64,000 nt of DNA from JBBQLG01 sp964251665 (GTDB lineage: Bacteria > Bacteroidota > Bacteroidia > Cytophagales > Spirosomataceae). The notes under the pieces were generated by a model, which worked only from the letters and a program-made list of their open reading frames with translations, did no database searches and was not told where the DNA came from. Below, piece by piece: positions 17,384 through 27,271 of the stretch; position 1 is the stretch's first letter; the number at the start of each line of letters is the position of its first letter. The stretch covers positions 301,619 through 365,618 of the forward strand of contig CAXUKO010000006.1 in the NCBI GenBank assembly GCA_964251665.1, given 5' to 3'. A program made the position numbers and the translations under genes.

Positions 17384-20221
17384 ATGAACGCTAAAAACTA
17401 CGGTATATATCCCCTGATTGGGCTGCTTGGGTTGGTGAGTCTAACCAGTCAGGGACAGCAAACCAGTGCCGATTCCCTCGTGAATGTCACGGGCGGCAAT
17501 GCGCAGGGCTACCCGAACTCCAACGCCAGCCGACCCATTGCCTACGGCCGTCAACCGCTCTGGAAAATCACCGGAGCCATGTCGACGGTGTCGGGCAGTG
17601 ATCTGCAAAAAAACTTCACCACCAACCTCGCCAATACGCTTTTTGGTCGCCTGCCCGGCCTGACGGTGATGCAGGGGAGCGGAGAGCCGGGCAACGATTC
17701 GCCCACGCTGGCGGCCCGGGGCACCAACACGTTTGGCAATGCGGGCCGCAATGTGCTGGTGATGGTGGATGGATTTGAGAGTTCGTATGAGCAGCTGGTG
17801 CCCGACGAGATTGAGTCCGTTTCGCTCCTGAAAGATGCGTCGGCCACGGCGATCTACGGCCTGCGGGGTGCCAACGGGGTGCTGTTAGTGACAACGAAGC
17901 GGGGCGCGGCCAGCCCGCTGGTCGTCAACTTCAGTACGCAGCAGGGGTTTCATACGGCATCCAGTCTGCCCCAGTTTCTGGGTTCCTACGACTACGCCCG
18001 GCTTTACAACGAAGGCCTGAAAAATGATGGGAAAGCACCGCTCTACACCGATGCGGATTTAGCTGCTTACCAGAATGGCTCCGATCCGTATTTCCACCCG
18101 AATGTGAACTGGTATAATGAGGTATTGAAGAAAACGGCCCCGATCTCCAACTACAACCTGAACTTCCGGGGTGGCAGCAGCACCGTTCGCTACTTCGTGT
18201 TGCTGAATGCCATTCAGAGCAACGGGCTCTACAAGAACGTGGGGAGCATGGACCCGGAGAGCGTTAATTCGAGGTATTCGCGGTTTAATTTCCGCTCGAA
18301 CGTCGATGTCAATCTGACCAGCCGACTTACGGCTTCGCTGACACTGGGCGGCAGTGTCGAGGATAAAACGAATCCGGCGGCCACCACAACGGGTACCGTC
18401 TTTACCTCCCTGGCGACGCTGCCACCCAACGCGTTTCCGGTCTATAATGCGAACGGCACCTTTGGCGGCACCAGTGCCCTGACGAATCCGCTGGCTAACC
18501 TCCTGCGGACGGGTTCCTACAACTCCAATGGCCGTACCCTCCAGTCGACGCTGAAAATGACCGAGCAACTCGACTTCATTACGCCGGGGCTGACCCTGTC
18601 GGCGGCTGTGTCGTTCAACACCTTTTTTCGGGCCTACTCCAACAAAACCAAACAGTATGAGCGCGTGTCGGCCATCAAAAACGCCGTTGGCGATACCATC
18701 TATACCCGATTTGGCCAAAATACTTCATTGGTAGGTAACGAAGACAATTCGGATCAGTGGCGGAATACCGTGTTTCAGGGCTTCCTGAACTACGACCGTA
18801 CCTTTGGCAATCATGGTGTATCGGCCATGTTCATGTACAACTCGGATAGTTACACGAACATCGGGAATGCGACAACGGCGGTACTCAGCCTGCCCTACAA
18901 ACATGCCGGACTGGGTGGCCGGGTCACGTATTCGAACCGGGATACCTACATCGCCGAGTTTTCGGCCGCCTACATGGGCTCCGAGAATTTTCCCAAAGAA
19001 CACCGGTACGGTTTCTTTCCGGCGGCATCCGTCGGCTGGATTGCCTCCAACGAGAAATTTCTGAAAAACAGCAAAACCATTACGTACCTCAAGCTGCGGG
19101 CGTCGTACGGGCTGTCGGGCAATGACCAGATTGGCGGTGACCGGTTCATATTCCAGCCGAAGTACCCCTACACGGCGGCTTATAACCTGGGTTCAACGAA
19201 CACGCAGGTGTTTGGTCTGGCCGAAGGAGCCGTAAACCCCGATGTAAGCTGGGAGAAACAGAAAACCCTCAATCTGGGCGTTGAACTGACCCTGTTGAAC
19301 CGGCTGACGCTGGGGCTGGATGCGTTTCAGAACAACCGGTACGATATTCTGGTGGCGCCCAACCGCACGGTGCCGCAATACACTGGTATCACCCTGCCAT
19401 TTTTAAATCAGGGCAGGGCCACCAACAAAGGGTTTGAGGCCACGATTCGTTACAATAGCCAGCCGACCACAGGGCTGCAATACATGGTTGATCTGAGCGG
19501 CTGGTACGCCCAAAACAAGATCGTGTACAACGCCGAAGCCCTTCGGCAGTATGACTATCAATACACAACGGGGCTGCCCATTGGCCAGCCATTCGGTCTG
19601 GAAGCGCTCGGCCTGTTTAAAGATCAGGCGGAAATCGCGGCCAGTCCGCGCCAGATATTCGCCCCCGTACAGCCGGGCGACATCAAATACAAAGACCAGA
19701 ACGGCGACGGGATCATTAACCAGAACGATACGAAGCCCATTGGGAACACGTCGACGCCAACGCTCACGCTGAGTCTGCATTCGCGGCTACAGTACAAGGG
19801 TTTTGATCTGGAGTTTCTGTTCCAGGGCGTTACGGGCCGTACCGCCTACTTTGGGGGCACCTATTTCCAGGCCTTCCAGAACAACGGCCAGGTAGGTCCC
19901 ATCGCCCTGGACCGCTGGACGCCCGAAACGGCTGCTACGGCTACCTATCCGCGTCTGTCGGCGGCCAACAACCTCAATAACTACCAGTACTCGTCCTTCT
20001 GGCAGCGCGACGGCAGTTTCATCAAGCTGCGCAGCCTTGAACTGGGCTATACGTTTGGCAACCGGTTGGTAACGCGGGTTGGGCTTACCAACGCCCGGTT
20101 ATTTGTCAATGGCACGAATCTGTTTTCGCTGGATCATCTGAAGGGCTACATCGACCCGGAAGTAAGCAGCGGGTATCCGCCCCTGCGGACGGTGAGTATG
20201 GGCCTCCGGCTTCAATTTTAA
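17384..20221 (+). CDS. SusC/RagA-like TonB-dependent receptor, short form
   Basis: A second SusC homolog of 945 residues from ATG 17384 (a TTG at 17375 is in frame but less likely). After a signal peptide and about 45 unremarkable residues it goes straight to the plug (ITGAMSTVSGSDLQKNF, GRLPGLTVMQGSGEPGN, ATAIYGLRGANGVLLVTTKRG) and barrel, ending LRLQF. Both the STN domain and the carboxypeptidase-like domain present in the receptor at 12086 are absent, as is the VVGFGTQ box. It is therefore unlikely to signal to FecR. It lies 18 bp after the first susD and has its own susD at 20378. Confidence 0.93.
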   Translation: MNAKNYGIYPLIGLLGLVSLTSQGQQTSADSLVNVTGGNAQGYPNSNASRPIAYGRQPLWKITGAMSTVSGSDLQKNFTTNLANTLFGRLPGLTVMQGSGEPGNDSPTLAARGTNTFGNAGRNVLVMVDGFESSYEQLVPDEIESVSLLKDASATAIYGLRGANGVLLVTTKRGAASPLVVNFSTQQGFHTASSLPQFLGSYDYARLYNEGLKNDGKAPLYTDADLAAYQNGSDPYFHPNVNWYNEVLKKTAPISNYNLNFRGGSSTVRYFVLLNAIQSNGLYKNVGSMDPESVNSRYSRFNFRSNVDVNLTSRLTASLTLGGSVEDKTNPAATTTGTVFTSLATLPPNAFPVYNANGTFGGTSALTNPLANLLRTGSYNSNGRTLQSTLKMTEQLDFITPGLTLSAAVSFNTFFRAYSNKTKQYERVSAIKNAVGDTIYTRFGQNTSLVGNEDNSDQWRNTVFQGFLNYDRTFGNHGVSAMFMYNSDSYTNIGNATTAVLSLPYKHAGLGGRVTYSNRDTYIAEFSAAYMGSENFPKEHRYGFFPAASVGWIASNEKFLKNSKTITYLKLRASYGLSGNDQIGGDRFIFQPKYPYTAAYNLGSTNTQVFGLAEGAVNPDVSWEKQKTLNLGVELTLLNRLTLGLDAFQNNRYDILVAPNRTVPQYTGITLPFLNQGRATNKGFEATIRYNSQPTTGLQYMVDLSGWYAQNKIVYNAEALRQYDYQYTTGLPIGQPFGLEALGLFKDQAEIAASPRQIFAPVQPGDIKYKDQNGDGIINQNDTKPIGNTSTPTLTLSLHSRLQYKGFDLEFLFQGVTGRTAYFGGTYFQAFQNNGQVGPIALDRWTPETAATATYPRLSAANNLNNYQYSSFWQRDGSFIKLRSLELGYTFGNRLVTRVGLTNARLFVNGTNLFSLDHLKGYIDPEVSSGYPPLRTVSMGLRLQF

Positions 20222-20224
20222 TTT

Positions 20225-20353
20225 AAGTCAGTAAGTTGGTAAGCCAGCAAGTTAGTAAGTATGCCGGTGCAGTTTACCAACGTTCCAAAAGCGGTCGGAT
20301 TAGCTCAAGCGGCTGACATGAAAGTACTTACTGTCTTACCAACTTACTGACTT
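20225..20353. repeat. Inverted repeat between susC and susD
   Basis: Perfect 19-bp arms AAGTCAGTAAGTTGGTAAG (20225-20243) and its complement (20335-20353) enclose 91 bases, in the only sizeable gap of the second susCD pair. Further GTAAGT words occur inside the left arm region. It may modulate the susC/susD expression ratio. Confidence 0.75.
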
Positions 20354-20377
20354 GTAGACTTACGACTCTCTACCAAC

Positions 20378-22078
20378 ATGAAATCAATCTTATCGCTACT
20401 TTTTGTAGCCTTCGTTATTGGGCTGAGTAGCTGCGAAAATCTGGATCGGGAGCTTATCACCGATATTACGCCCCAGCAGGCGACTAAATCGTACGACTAT
20501 TCGCTGTACCGGATCGCGTCGATCTATACCGACATACCGGCGGGGTACCTTCAGATTGACGGGGCCATGACGGCATCGGCCACCGATGAGGCTGAGCACA
20601 CGCTGGAAACCTCGAACGTGCAGAAACTGAACAACGGTTCCTGGAACGCCATCGACAATCCTGACAACCTGTGGGCCAACTTTTACCGGGGTATCCGAAA
20701 AGCCAACCAGTTTCTGGTCTCGTCGGACAGTATCAATCTGGATCAGTATAAGCTCGATCCAACGCCATCAGCGCAAACCGTTTATAAGACCCGGCTGGCC
20801 GATATTCAGCGGTGGAAATACGAAGCCCGGTTTCTGCGGGCGTACTTCTACTTTGAGCTGACTAAACGCTACGGTGGGGTGCCCATCATCTCCCGGATTT
20901 ATTCGGTAGACAATGATTTTCAGGCAACCAGGCGGAATACCCTCGCTGAATGTATCCAGTACATCACGGCTGAATGCGATTCAGCGGCTAAAAACCTGCC
21001 GGTAACGTATTCGGCAACGGACCTGGGCCGGGCCACCAAAGGAGCGGCTCTGGCGCTGAAGAGTCGGGTGCTGCTCTATGCCGCCAGCGATCTGTTCAAT
21101 ACGCCGTCGTGGGCGGGGGGCTACAGCAATCCCGAGCTTATTGCGCTTTCCGGCGACCGGCAGGCCCGCTGGAAAGCTGCCGCCGATGCCGCCAAAGCCG
21201 TTATTGACCTGGCTGGTACGGGTTATGCGTTAAACTCCAACTACCGTAACCTGTTCATTACCAATAGCTATACCCTGCCGGAGATTATTCTCGCCCGGCG
21301 AAATGGCTCGTCTAATACCTTCGAAATCGCAAATTACCCCATCGGCTACGATCTGGGTAATAGCGGTACGACACCCTCGCAGAATCTGGTCGATTCCTAT
21401 GAGATGACGGATGGTACCAAATTCAGCTGGAATAATCCGGTTCAGGCCGCGAACCCGTATGCCAACCGCGATCCCCGGCTGGGCCTGAACATCATCCTGA
21501 ATAATACGACCTACAAAGGAAGACCACTGGAAGCCTGGGCTGGCGGACGCGATGGCAAAGGCATCGTCAACGCCACCAAGACGGGCTACTACCTGAAGAA
21601 GTACGTCAACGAAAACCAGAACCTGCTGACCAATACCACCAGTGTACAGTCGTGGAACCTGATCCGGCTGGCCGAAATTTATCTGAACTACGCCGAAGCG
21701 CTGAATGAAGCCGCACCTGGAAGTGCCGACGCCAAGACCTACGTTGACCGGGTACGGGCGCGGGCTGGGGTCGCCATGCCACCCTTACCGGCCGGGTTGT
21801 CGCAGGCCGAGCTGCGCGAACGGATCAGGAACGAGCGCCGGGTCGAGCTGGCCTTTGAGGATCATCGGGGCTGGGACGTGCGCCGGTGGATGCAGGGGCC
21901 GCAGTATTTGGGCGCTCCGCTGATGGGCGTCGACATCACTAAAAACGCCGATGGTACCTTCACCTACAAGCCTATCGCGGTGGAAAACCGCGTTTTTGAG
22001 CCAAAAATGTATCTCTACCCAATCCCGCAGGGCGAACTGAACGTCTCGAAAGGACTGATTCAGAACCCGGGCTGGTAA
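20378..22078 (+). CDS. SusD/RagB-like glycan-binding lipoprotein (second)
   Basis: A 566-residue lipoprotein starting MKSILSLLFVAFVIGLSSC with the lipidated Cys at residue 19. SusD features are FYRGIRKANQFL, KYEARFLRAYFYFELTKRYGGVPII, KGAALALKSRVLLYAASDLFN, LIRLAEIYLNYAEALNEAA, ERRVELAFEDHRGWDVRRW and the terminal GLIQNPGW, which also ends the first SusD. It partners the short SusC encoded upstream. Low overall similarity to the first SusD suggests that the two pairs bind different oligosaccharides or different parts of one glycan. Confidence 0.95.
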   Translation: MKSILSLLFVAFVIGLSSCENLDRELITDITPQQATKSYDYSLYRIASIYTDIPAGYLQIDGAMTASATDEAEHTLETSNVQKLNNGSWNAIDNPDNLWANFYRGIRKANQFLVSSDSINLDQYKLDPTPSAQTVYKTRLADIQRWKYEARFLRAYFYFELTKRYGGVPIISRIYSVDNDFQATRRNTLAECIQYITAECDSAAKNLPVTYSATDLGRATKGAALALKSRVLLYAASDLFNTPSWAGGYSNPELIALSGDRQARWKAAADAAKAVIDLAGTGYALNSNYRNLFITNSYTLPEIILARRNGSSNTFEIANYPIGYDLGNSGTTPSQNLVDSYEMTDGTKFSWNNPVQAANPYANRDPRLGLNIILNNTTYKGRPLEAWAGGRDGKGIVNATKTGYYLKKYVNENQNLLTNTTSVQSWNLIRLAEIYLNYAEALNEAAPGSADAKTYVDRVRARAGVAMPPLPAGLSQAELRERIRNERRVELAFEDHRGWDVRRWMQGPQYLGAPLMGVDITKNADGTFTYKPIAVENRVFEPKMYLYPIPQGELNVSKGLIQNPGW

Positions 22079-22141
22079 TGGCTGCTATCCATGCATCTGG
22101 TTTGATAACTCCACAAACACATGATCTCTCGTTTCAACTAT

Positions 22142-22264
22142 AGACCGCTGATTTTTATGATCACTATGACTTACGCTGATTTTTTAACTAAATCTAAGAG
22201 AAGACTGGGTGGTTTACTGAATGTACTCATAATGAATCTGGTAAATCATGAGGATCAGCGATCT
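22142..22264. repeat. Imperfect palindrome, family E (copy 1)
   Basis: The left arm from 22142 (ACCGCTGATTTTTATGA) pairs imperfectly with the right arm 22231-22264 (ATGAGGATCAGCGATC). The left arm closely resembles 41351-41380. The right arm contains the ATG at 22232 used by the next gene. Confidence 0.6.
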
Positions 22265-23050
22265 GTTACAGCCAATACAATACGATTTGTTCTGGCCTGC
22301 TTCGGGGGATGCCTGTTGCTGAGTGCCTGTAAATACGAGGACCTCGCCAAGGCTGACTACCCGCAACAGATTCTGTACATGCCTACGGCCAAAAACGGGC
22401 TGTTCACGATCAACAGCGTGTCGGCGACAGGCACGTACCGGTTCACGGTTGATCTGACGGGAAGAAAAGTAATCATTCCGCTGGGGGTGTTTCGGGGCGG
22501 GGTATCGGCCGATGGTGATGTGCCGGTCACGATTGCGGCCAACGCCGATACCGTCAGCAAGCTCATCAGTGCCAGCGTTTTGGTGGGAACAACCCTGTTG
22601 CCCGCCGATAAGTTTGTGCTGCCTGCGTCGGTCACAATTCCGGGCGGTCAGGAGTCGGCCGTATTCAACCTGAGCATCGACTTGGATTATCTGCGGGCGA
22701 ATCCGGCGCAGAAACTGGCCCTGGGTGTTGGTATTGCCAGCCCGCAAATAAAAGTGAATCCACTCCTGAAAACCACCCTGATCTCCTTTGATCCCACCAT
22801 TTTACGCCCTACGCCCAATTTCACCACGAAGGCTGATGCGACCACCGCGCGGAAGATTACGTTCACCAATGCGTCGCTGAATGCGCTCAGTTATGCGTGG
22901 GATTTTGGTGATGGGTCGGCCGCCGTCACGGATGTGGCCCCGACGTATACCTACACCACTGCCGGTACCTACACCGTTACCCTGACCGCTACCGGCATTA
23001 CGGGTAGTGCCGATGCCGTCAAAAAAACGATGACCATTACGGTGCCGTAA
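22232..23050 (+). CDS. Surface lipoprotein with DUF1735-like and PKD domains
   Basis: About 272 residues from ATG 22232. The lipoprotein signal is FVLACFGGCLLLSAC, preceded by roughly 20 polar residues; no closer ATG exists in frame. The middle region (LPADKFVLPASVTIPGGQESAVFNLSID and KLALGVGIASP) resembles DUF1735, a binding domain common downstream of susD. The C-terminal 85 residues form a PKD domain with YAWDFGDGS and GTYTVTLTATG. It probably serves as an extra surface glycan-binding protein of the second SusCD system. The start is uncertain because the upstream part is encoded by a palindromic repeat. Confidence 0.75.
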   Translation: MNLVNHEDQRSVTANTIRFVLACFGGCLLLSACKYEDLAKADYPQQILYMPTAKNGLFTINSVSATGTYRFTVDLTGRKVIIPLGVFRGGVSADGDVPVTIAANADTVSKLISASVLVGTTLLPADKFVLPASVTIPGGQESAVFNLSIDLDYLRANPAQKLALGVGIASPQIKVNPLLKTTLISFDPTILRPTPNFTTKADATTARKITFTNASLNALSYAWDFGDGSAAVTDVAPTYTYTTAGTYTVTLTATGITGSADAVKKTMTITVP

Positions 23051-23124
23051 TGATCGGACATCCCTGGCTGCCCGAGCCTTATAGATGTGTTACAATAGGA
23101 TTAATCATAGGTTAAGTCAGAAAC

Positions 23125-23146
23125 GCTTCCCCAGATTTGGGGAAGC
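23125..23146. terminator. Stem-loop after the lipoprotein gene
   Basis: GCTTCCCC (23125-23132) and GGGGAAGC (23139-23146) form a perfect 8-bp stem with a 6-base loop, followed by ACTTTCTCTT. It stands 75 bp after the stop at 23050 and is a plausible terminator of the SusCD transcript. The T-tract is weak. Confidence 0.5.
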
Positions 23147-23219
23147 ACTTTCTCTTACTGTCCTAAAGTACCTGGTTCATCCCAGTTCAGATAATAGGCT
23201 CAATACTTGCTCAATACGT

Positions 23220-24644
23220 ATGCTACGATCACTGGTTATCAGCTTTTTAATGCTTCTTGTTTGTCATTCCTTTACGAAGGCTCAACCGCAGGAAAAAACC
23301 GCCCAAAGGGGTGCTGGTTCCGGGTATCACGTCTGGTTCGTTTCCGGGAAAGGCAGCGATACCAATGCGGGGTCGTCGCTGGCTGCGGCCTTTCGTAGTT
23401 TACAGAAAGCCGCCACGGTGGTGCAGCCCGGAGACACTGTACTGGTGGGCAACGGCATCTATACCAATGCCAGTAAGGGTGATGCCAGCGCGGTGCTGAG
23501 TCTGACCGTTTCGGGTCAGCCGGATGCGTGGATAACCTGGAAAGCCCTGCCGGGTCAAAAGCCGGATTTGAGACCCGTTGGCTGGAACGGCATTAATGTG
23601 TCTGGCTCGTATCACGTCATCGACGGCTTTCAGGTAACCGGAACCAGCGATACCATTACCCTGAACAAAGCCATTGAGCAGGCTAAAGACCCCAAACCAG
23701 ACCCGTACTACAACACCAACGGCATCTTCGTGGAAGGTCGCCGACGCCAGCCCGACGCCAAGCCTCACCACATCATTATCCGCAACTGCACCGTCAGCAA
23801 GTGTCCGGGTGGCGGCATCACCCTGATTGAAACGGACTACGTAACCGTCGAGGACTGCCGGGTTTTTGACAACTGCTGGTACATGCGCTACGCCGGTTCG
23901 GGCATCACCACCCTGAACAACTGGGCGTTCGACGATGCGCCGGGTTACCACATTATTATTCAGCGCAATACGGTCTGGAACAACAAAACGCTGGTGCCCT
24001 GGGACCGGACGGGTAAACTCAGCGACGGCAATGGAATTTTACTCGATGTGACCGACCAGGAACAACAGGGTGCTACCAACCCCAACGCCGATGCCGTGAC
24101 CAGTCCGGCCTCAACTACCACGACGCCAGCCAACACCTCATCCGCCAACGCCAAACGCGTCCGCCCGGAATGGAAAGGCCGCGCCCTGATTGCCAACAAC
24201 TTGAGTGTATACAACGGCGGTTCGGGCATCCATACTTTCCGCACGAAGCACGTCGATATCATCAATAACACAACCTATTGGAACGGGCAGACGGTGGGCT
24301 ATCAGGAACTGTTCCCCAACCGGTCCGAAGACGTGGTGATCCTCAACAACATTATAATGCCCAAGCCCGGCGGGCAGATCACGTCCAATAATCGGAATAC
24401 GGCCATCCGGTGGGATTATAACGTGTATCCCGTCGCCCAGACGGTATTTACCGGTCCGCACGATATGGTGGCTGACCCTAAGTTTATCAACCCGCAGTTA
24501 AACCCCGGTCAGGGTAATTTCCAGCTGCAGGCCGATAGCCCGGCCCGGCAGTCGGGCACGCCCGAACTGGCGCAACTTATTGATCTGGCCCGGAAAAAAC
24601 GGCCGCAGGGCAAAGGCCTGGACCGGGGCTGTTATGAGCAATAG
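23220..24644 (+). CDS. Exported right-handed beta-helix protein without T9SS tail
   Basis: From ATG 23220 (MLRSLVISFLMLLVCHSFTKAQ) the protein has 474 residues. It is a paralog of the protein at 4462: shared features include the N-terminal DTNAGSS/AFRSLQKAA strand pair, GDTVLVGNGIY, PHHIIIRNCTVSKCPGGGI, NCWYMRYAGSGI, LSDGNGILLDV, GGSGIHTFRTKHVDIINNT and MVADPKFINP. It ends LDRGCYEQ without a sorting domain, so it should stay in the periplasm or be held in another way. A Thr/Ala/Ser-rich insert (SPASTTTTPANTSS) interrupts one coil. Lyase or isomerase-type activity on a glycan is possible but unproven. Confidence 0.82.
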   Translation: MLRSLVISFLMLLVCHSFTKAQPQEKTAQRGAGSGYHVWFVSGKGSDTNAGSSLAAAFRSLQKAATVVQPGDTVLVGNGIYTNASKGDASAVLSLTVSGQPDAWITWKALPGQKPDLRPVGWNGINVSGSYHVIDGFQVTGTSDTITLNKAIEQAKDPKPDPYYNTNGIFVEGRRRQPDAKPHHIIIRNCTVSKCPGGGITLIETDYVTVEDCRVFDNCWYMRYAGSGITTLNNWAFDDAPGYHIIIQRNTVWNNKTLVPWDRTGKLSDGNGILLDVTDQEQQGATNPNADAVTSPASTTTTPANTSSANAKRVRPEWKGRALIANNLSVYNGGSGIHTFRTKHVDIINNTTYWNGQTVGYQELFPNRSEDVVILNNIIMPKPGGQITSNNRNTAIRWDYNVYPVAQTVFTGPHDMVADPKFINPQLNPGQGNFQLQADSPARQSGTPELAQLIDLARKKRPQGKGLDRGCYEQ

Positions 24645-24671
24645 AAAACGAACCATAAACATTACCTCATA

Positions 24672-26186
24672 ATGAAAACCGTTTTCAGGATTATAACCGG
24701 TTTTGTCGTTTTCGTGCTGGGGTACCCAGGCAAACCACTACTTGCCCAGAATATTGACACATCCCGCGACCGCGTCAAAACCGATTTCGCCATTTCGTTA
24801 CCCCGTCTGGGGACGGTCAAACCCCGCAGTACCGACGAAATACCGACATCGAACTGGCTGCTTGGCTGCGAAACCCTCGACCGCGATTTTACCGATTACG
24901 ACCAATACAAGGCGTACATTGCCCCCCTCGGTATCAAACGGCTGCGGATGCAGGCAGGCTGGGACAAGACCGAAAAAGTGAGGGGGCAGTATGACTGGGC
25001 CTGGCTGGATCATGTCATCGACGATGCGCACAAACGGGGACTGAAGCCCTGGCTACAAACCTCCTACGGCAATCATAACTACCCAAACGGGGGCGGGTCG
25101 AATCTGGGCGCGGGGGTGCCCACCTCCAAAGAAGCACTCGATGCCTGGGATAAATGGGTAGCCGCCTTAGTTACCCGCTACAAAAACAAGGTGGTCGACT
25201 GGGAGGTCTGGAACGAACCCAACTTCGGCGATAATCTGGAAAATACGCCCGAAAAGTCGGCGGCCCTGAACATCCGTACCATCGACATCATCAAGCGTAT
25301 TCAGCCCGAAGCAAAGGTGTCGGGGCTGGCGCTGGGACACATTGGCCTCGACTATGCCGACCGGTTTTTTAAGGTACTGGCCGACCAGAAGAAGATCAAC
25401 CTGTTCGACAATTTTACCTACCACGACTACACCTACAACCCCGATGCGCACTACCCCAAGGTGATGCAGTTGCGGGCGGTGCTGGATAAGTACGCGCCGA
25501 ACATCCCCCTGCGACAGGGCGAAAACGGCGCACCGTCCAGTCCCGGATTTGGGCGCGGAGCACTCGGTGATTACGACTGGTCGGAGGTGACGCAGGCCAA
25601 ATGGTTTACCCGCCGGATGCTGGGTGACCTGGGCCATGACATCGAAACCAGCGTTTTCGGAATCATTGAAATGGCTTATACCAACGGGCCAATCAACCGG
25701 CTCAATTACAAGGGAATCATCAAGTCCGATTCGACGAAGCGGGCCATCCGGCCCAAAATCGCCTACTACGCCATCCAGAACGTGACGTCTGTTTTTGATC
25801 ATACGCTGGAGCGGATCAAAAAGATGGAGTCGAGCTTCAACCGGAATTATATACCCGCCGATAAAGACGAGGTGAGTTACAGTCAGGGTACCGACCGGAG
25901 CCTGGCCGTGTATGGCTACCGGCATAAAACATCACGAAAACAGGTGTTCACCATCTGGTCCAACGACTTTATTCCCGTCGAATCGAACAAGGCCCGCAAC
26001 CTGACCTTTACGTTCACTAATGCCAGCTTTGACCAGCCCGTGTACGTCGACATCATTACCGGGGGCGTGTATGATATTCCGGTCAGTCAATGGAAAAAAA
26101 TGGGCACTACCTATACCTTCACGGATATTCCGGTCTATGATGCACCGATTCTGATTGCCGACAAAAGTCTGGTCAAATTCCAGTGA
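24672..26186 (+). CDS. Exported clan GH-A glycoside hydrolase (GH39-like)
   Basis: A 504-residue exported protein with a signal peptide ending near PLLAQ. The TIM-barrel shows clan A hallmarks: LRMQAGWDKTEKVRGQYDWAWLD early, VVDWEVWNEPNFGD with the acid/base Glu in WNEPN, and IPLRQGENGAPS with a candidate nucleophile Glu. A beta-sandwich follows from about residue 410. The arrangement resembles GH39 beta-xylosidase/iduronidase-type enzymes, but other clan A families cannot be excluded. It lies 27 bp after the beta-helix gene and before a Tat-type isomerase-like gene, so it should belong to the same degradation set. Confidence 0.72.
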   Translation: MKTVFRIITGFVVFVLGYPGKPLLAQNIDTSRDRVKTDFAISLPRLGTVKPRSTDEIPTSNWLLGCETLDRDFTDYDQYKAYIAPLGIKRLRMQAGWDKTEKVRGQYDWAWLDHVIDDAHKRGLKPWLQTSYGNHNYPNGGGSNLGAGVPTSKEALDAWDKWVAALVTRYKNKVVDWEVWNEPNFGDNLENTPEKSAALNIRTIDIIKRIQPEAKVSGLALGHIGLDYADRFFKVLADQKKINLFDNFTYHDYTYNPDAHYPKVMQLRAVLDKYAPNIPLRQGENGAPSSPGFGRGALGDYDWSEVTQAKWFTRRMLGDLGHDIETSVFGIIEMAYTNGPINRLNYKGIIKSDSTKRAIRPKIAYYAIQNVTSVFDHTLERIKKMESSFNRNYIPADKDEVSYSQGTDRSLAVYGYRHKTSRKQVFTIWSNDFIPVESNKARNLTFTFTNASFDQPVYVDIITGGVYDIPVSQWKKMGTTYTFTDIPVYDAPILIADKSLVKFQ

Positions 26187-26264
26187 GTTGCAGGTAGTTA
26201 ATTGAAACGTCCATCAGTAGTATCCGGCCCGGGAAGCTTTTTAAGGGTATTCCGTCAACTGCCT

Positions 26265-27179
26265 ATGACCACTTCGATAACGCGCCGGTCAGCCCTGAAA
26301 ACATCCCTGGCCGGGCTGGCCACGTGGCTGGTAGCGCCGATAGGGGCAACGGCCCGTCAGACACCCAAACTGTCGTTTTCGACGCTGGGCTGCCCGGCCT
26401 GGTCCCTGGCTACCATCCTGAAAACGGCGGCCCAAAGTGGCTATCAGGGCGTCGAGTTTCGGGGGCTGGCGGGTGAACTGGACCTGCCTAAGTGCCCCGA
26501 GTTCAGTACGGCGGCCCGGGCTGCCCAAACCCGTCGGCAGTTTGCCGATCAGGGCGTTCGGATTATCAACCTGGGCGCATCGACCCAACTGCACCATGCC
26601 GACCCCGCCAAACGGACCCAGAACCTGAACGATGCCCGACGGTTTATCGACCTGGCTCAGCAACTCGATTGCCCTTATGTCCGGGTCTTTCCCGATCAGT
26701 TACCACCCGATCAACCCCGTGACCTCACGCTCCGGCTTATCGGCGAGGGGCTGCTCGAACTGGGCGACTATGCGAAACCCCGTTCGGTAACGGTGCTCCT
26801 CGAAACGCATGGCGAACTGACCCGCACTGACCTGCTGCTACCGATTATGACGGCTGCTGAGCATCCGCACGTTGGTTTAATCTGGGACGTGTTTAACATG
26901 TGGGCCGATAGCCACGAACCACCCGCTGAGGTTTATGTGAAACTGAAAAAATACATCCGCCATACACACATCAAAGACGCCCGGCTGGAGAACGGCAAAC
27001 ATCGCTACGTAGCCGTTGGGCAGGGGGAGGCTCCGCTTCGGGAAGCCATTGGGGCGCTGGTGGGGGGTGGATACGACGGTTATTACAGTTTCGAGTGGGA
27101 GAAGCTTTGGCATCCCGAGATCGAAGCACCCGAACTGGTCATTCCGCAGTATCCCAAAACGATGCAGGCATATTTCTGA
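26265..27179 (+). CDS. Tat-exported sugar phosphate isomerase/epimerase-like TIM barrel
   Basis: From ATG 26265 the protein has 304 residues. The N-terminus MTTSITRRSALKTSLAGLATW is a twin-arginine signal. The barrel follows with GYQGVEFRGL, VRVFPDQLPP, VTVLLETHGELT, VGLIWDVFNMW, IRHTHIKDARL and GYYSFEWEK, the usual metal-ligand strands. It is the third member of this superfamily in 24 kb and the second exported one. Export through Tat implies folding and metal loading in the cytoplasm. The start at 26202 would put 21 residues before the signal and is rejected. It closes the + strand carbohydrate cluster. Confidence 0.82.
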   Translation: MTTSITRRSALKTSLAGLATWLVAPIGATARQTPKLSFSTLGCPAWSLATILKTAAQSGYQGVEFRGLAGELDLPKCPEFSTAARAAQTRRQFADQGVRIINLGASTQLHHADPAKRTQNLNDARRFIDLAQQLDCPYVRVFPDQLPPDQPRDLTLRLIGEGLLELGDYAKPRSVTVLLETHGELTRTDLLLPIMTAAEHPHVGLIWDVFNMWADSHEPPAEVYVKLKKYIRHTHIKDARLENGKHRYVAVGQGEAPLREAIGALVGGGYDGYYSFEWEKLWHPEIEAPELVIPQYPKTMQAYF

Positions 27180-27271
27180 CTGGCCCGTTAATTCAGTGGT
27201 GTATTGCCGGGAAACAAAGAAAAACGCAGTTGGTTAACGTAGATCAGTGAACCGCTATTTTTCTCAACGCC

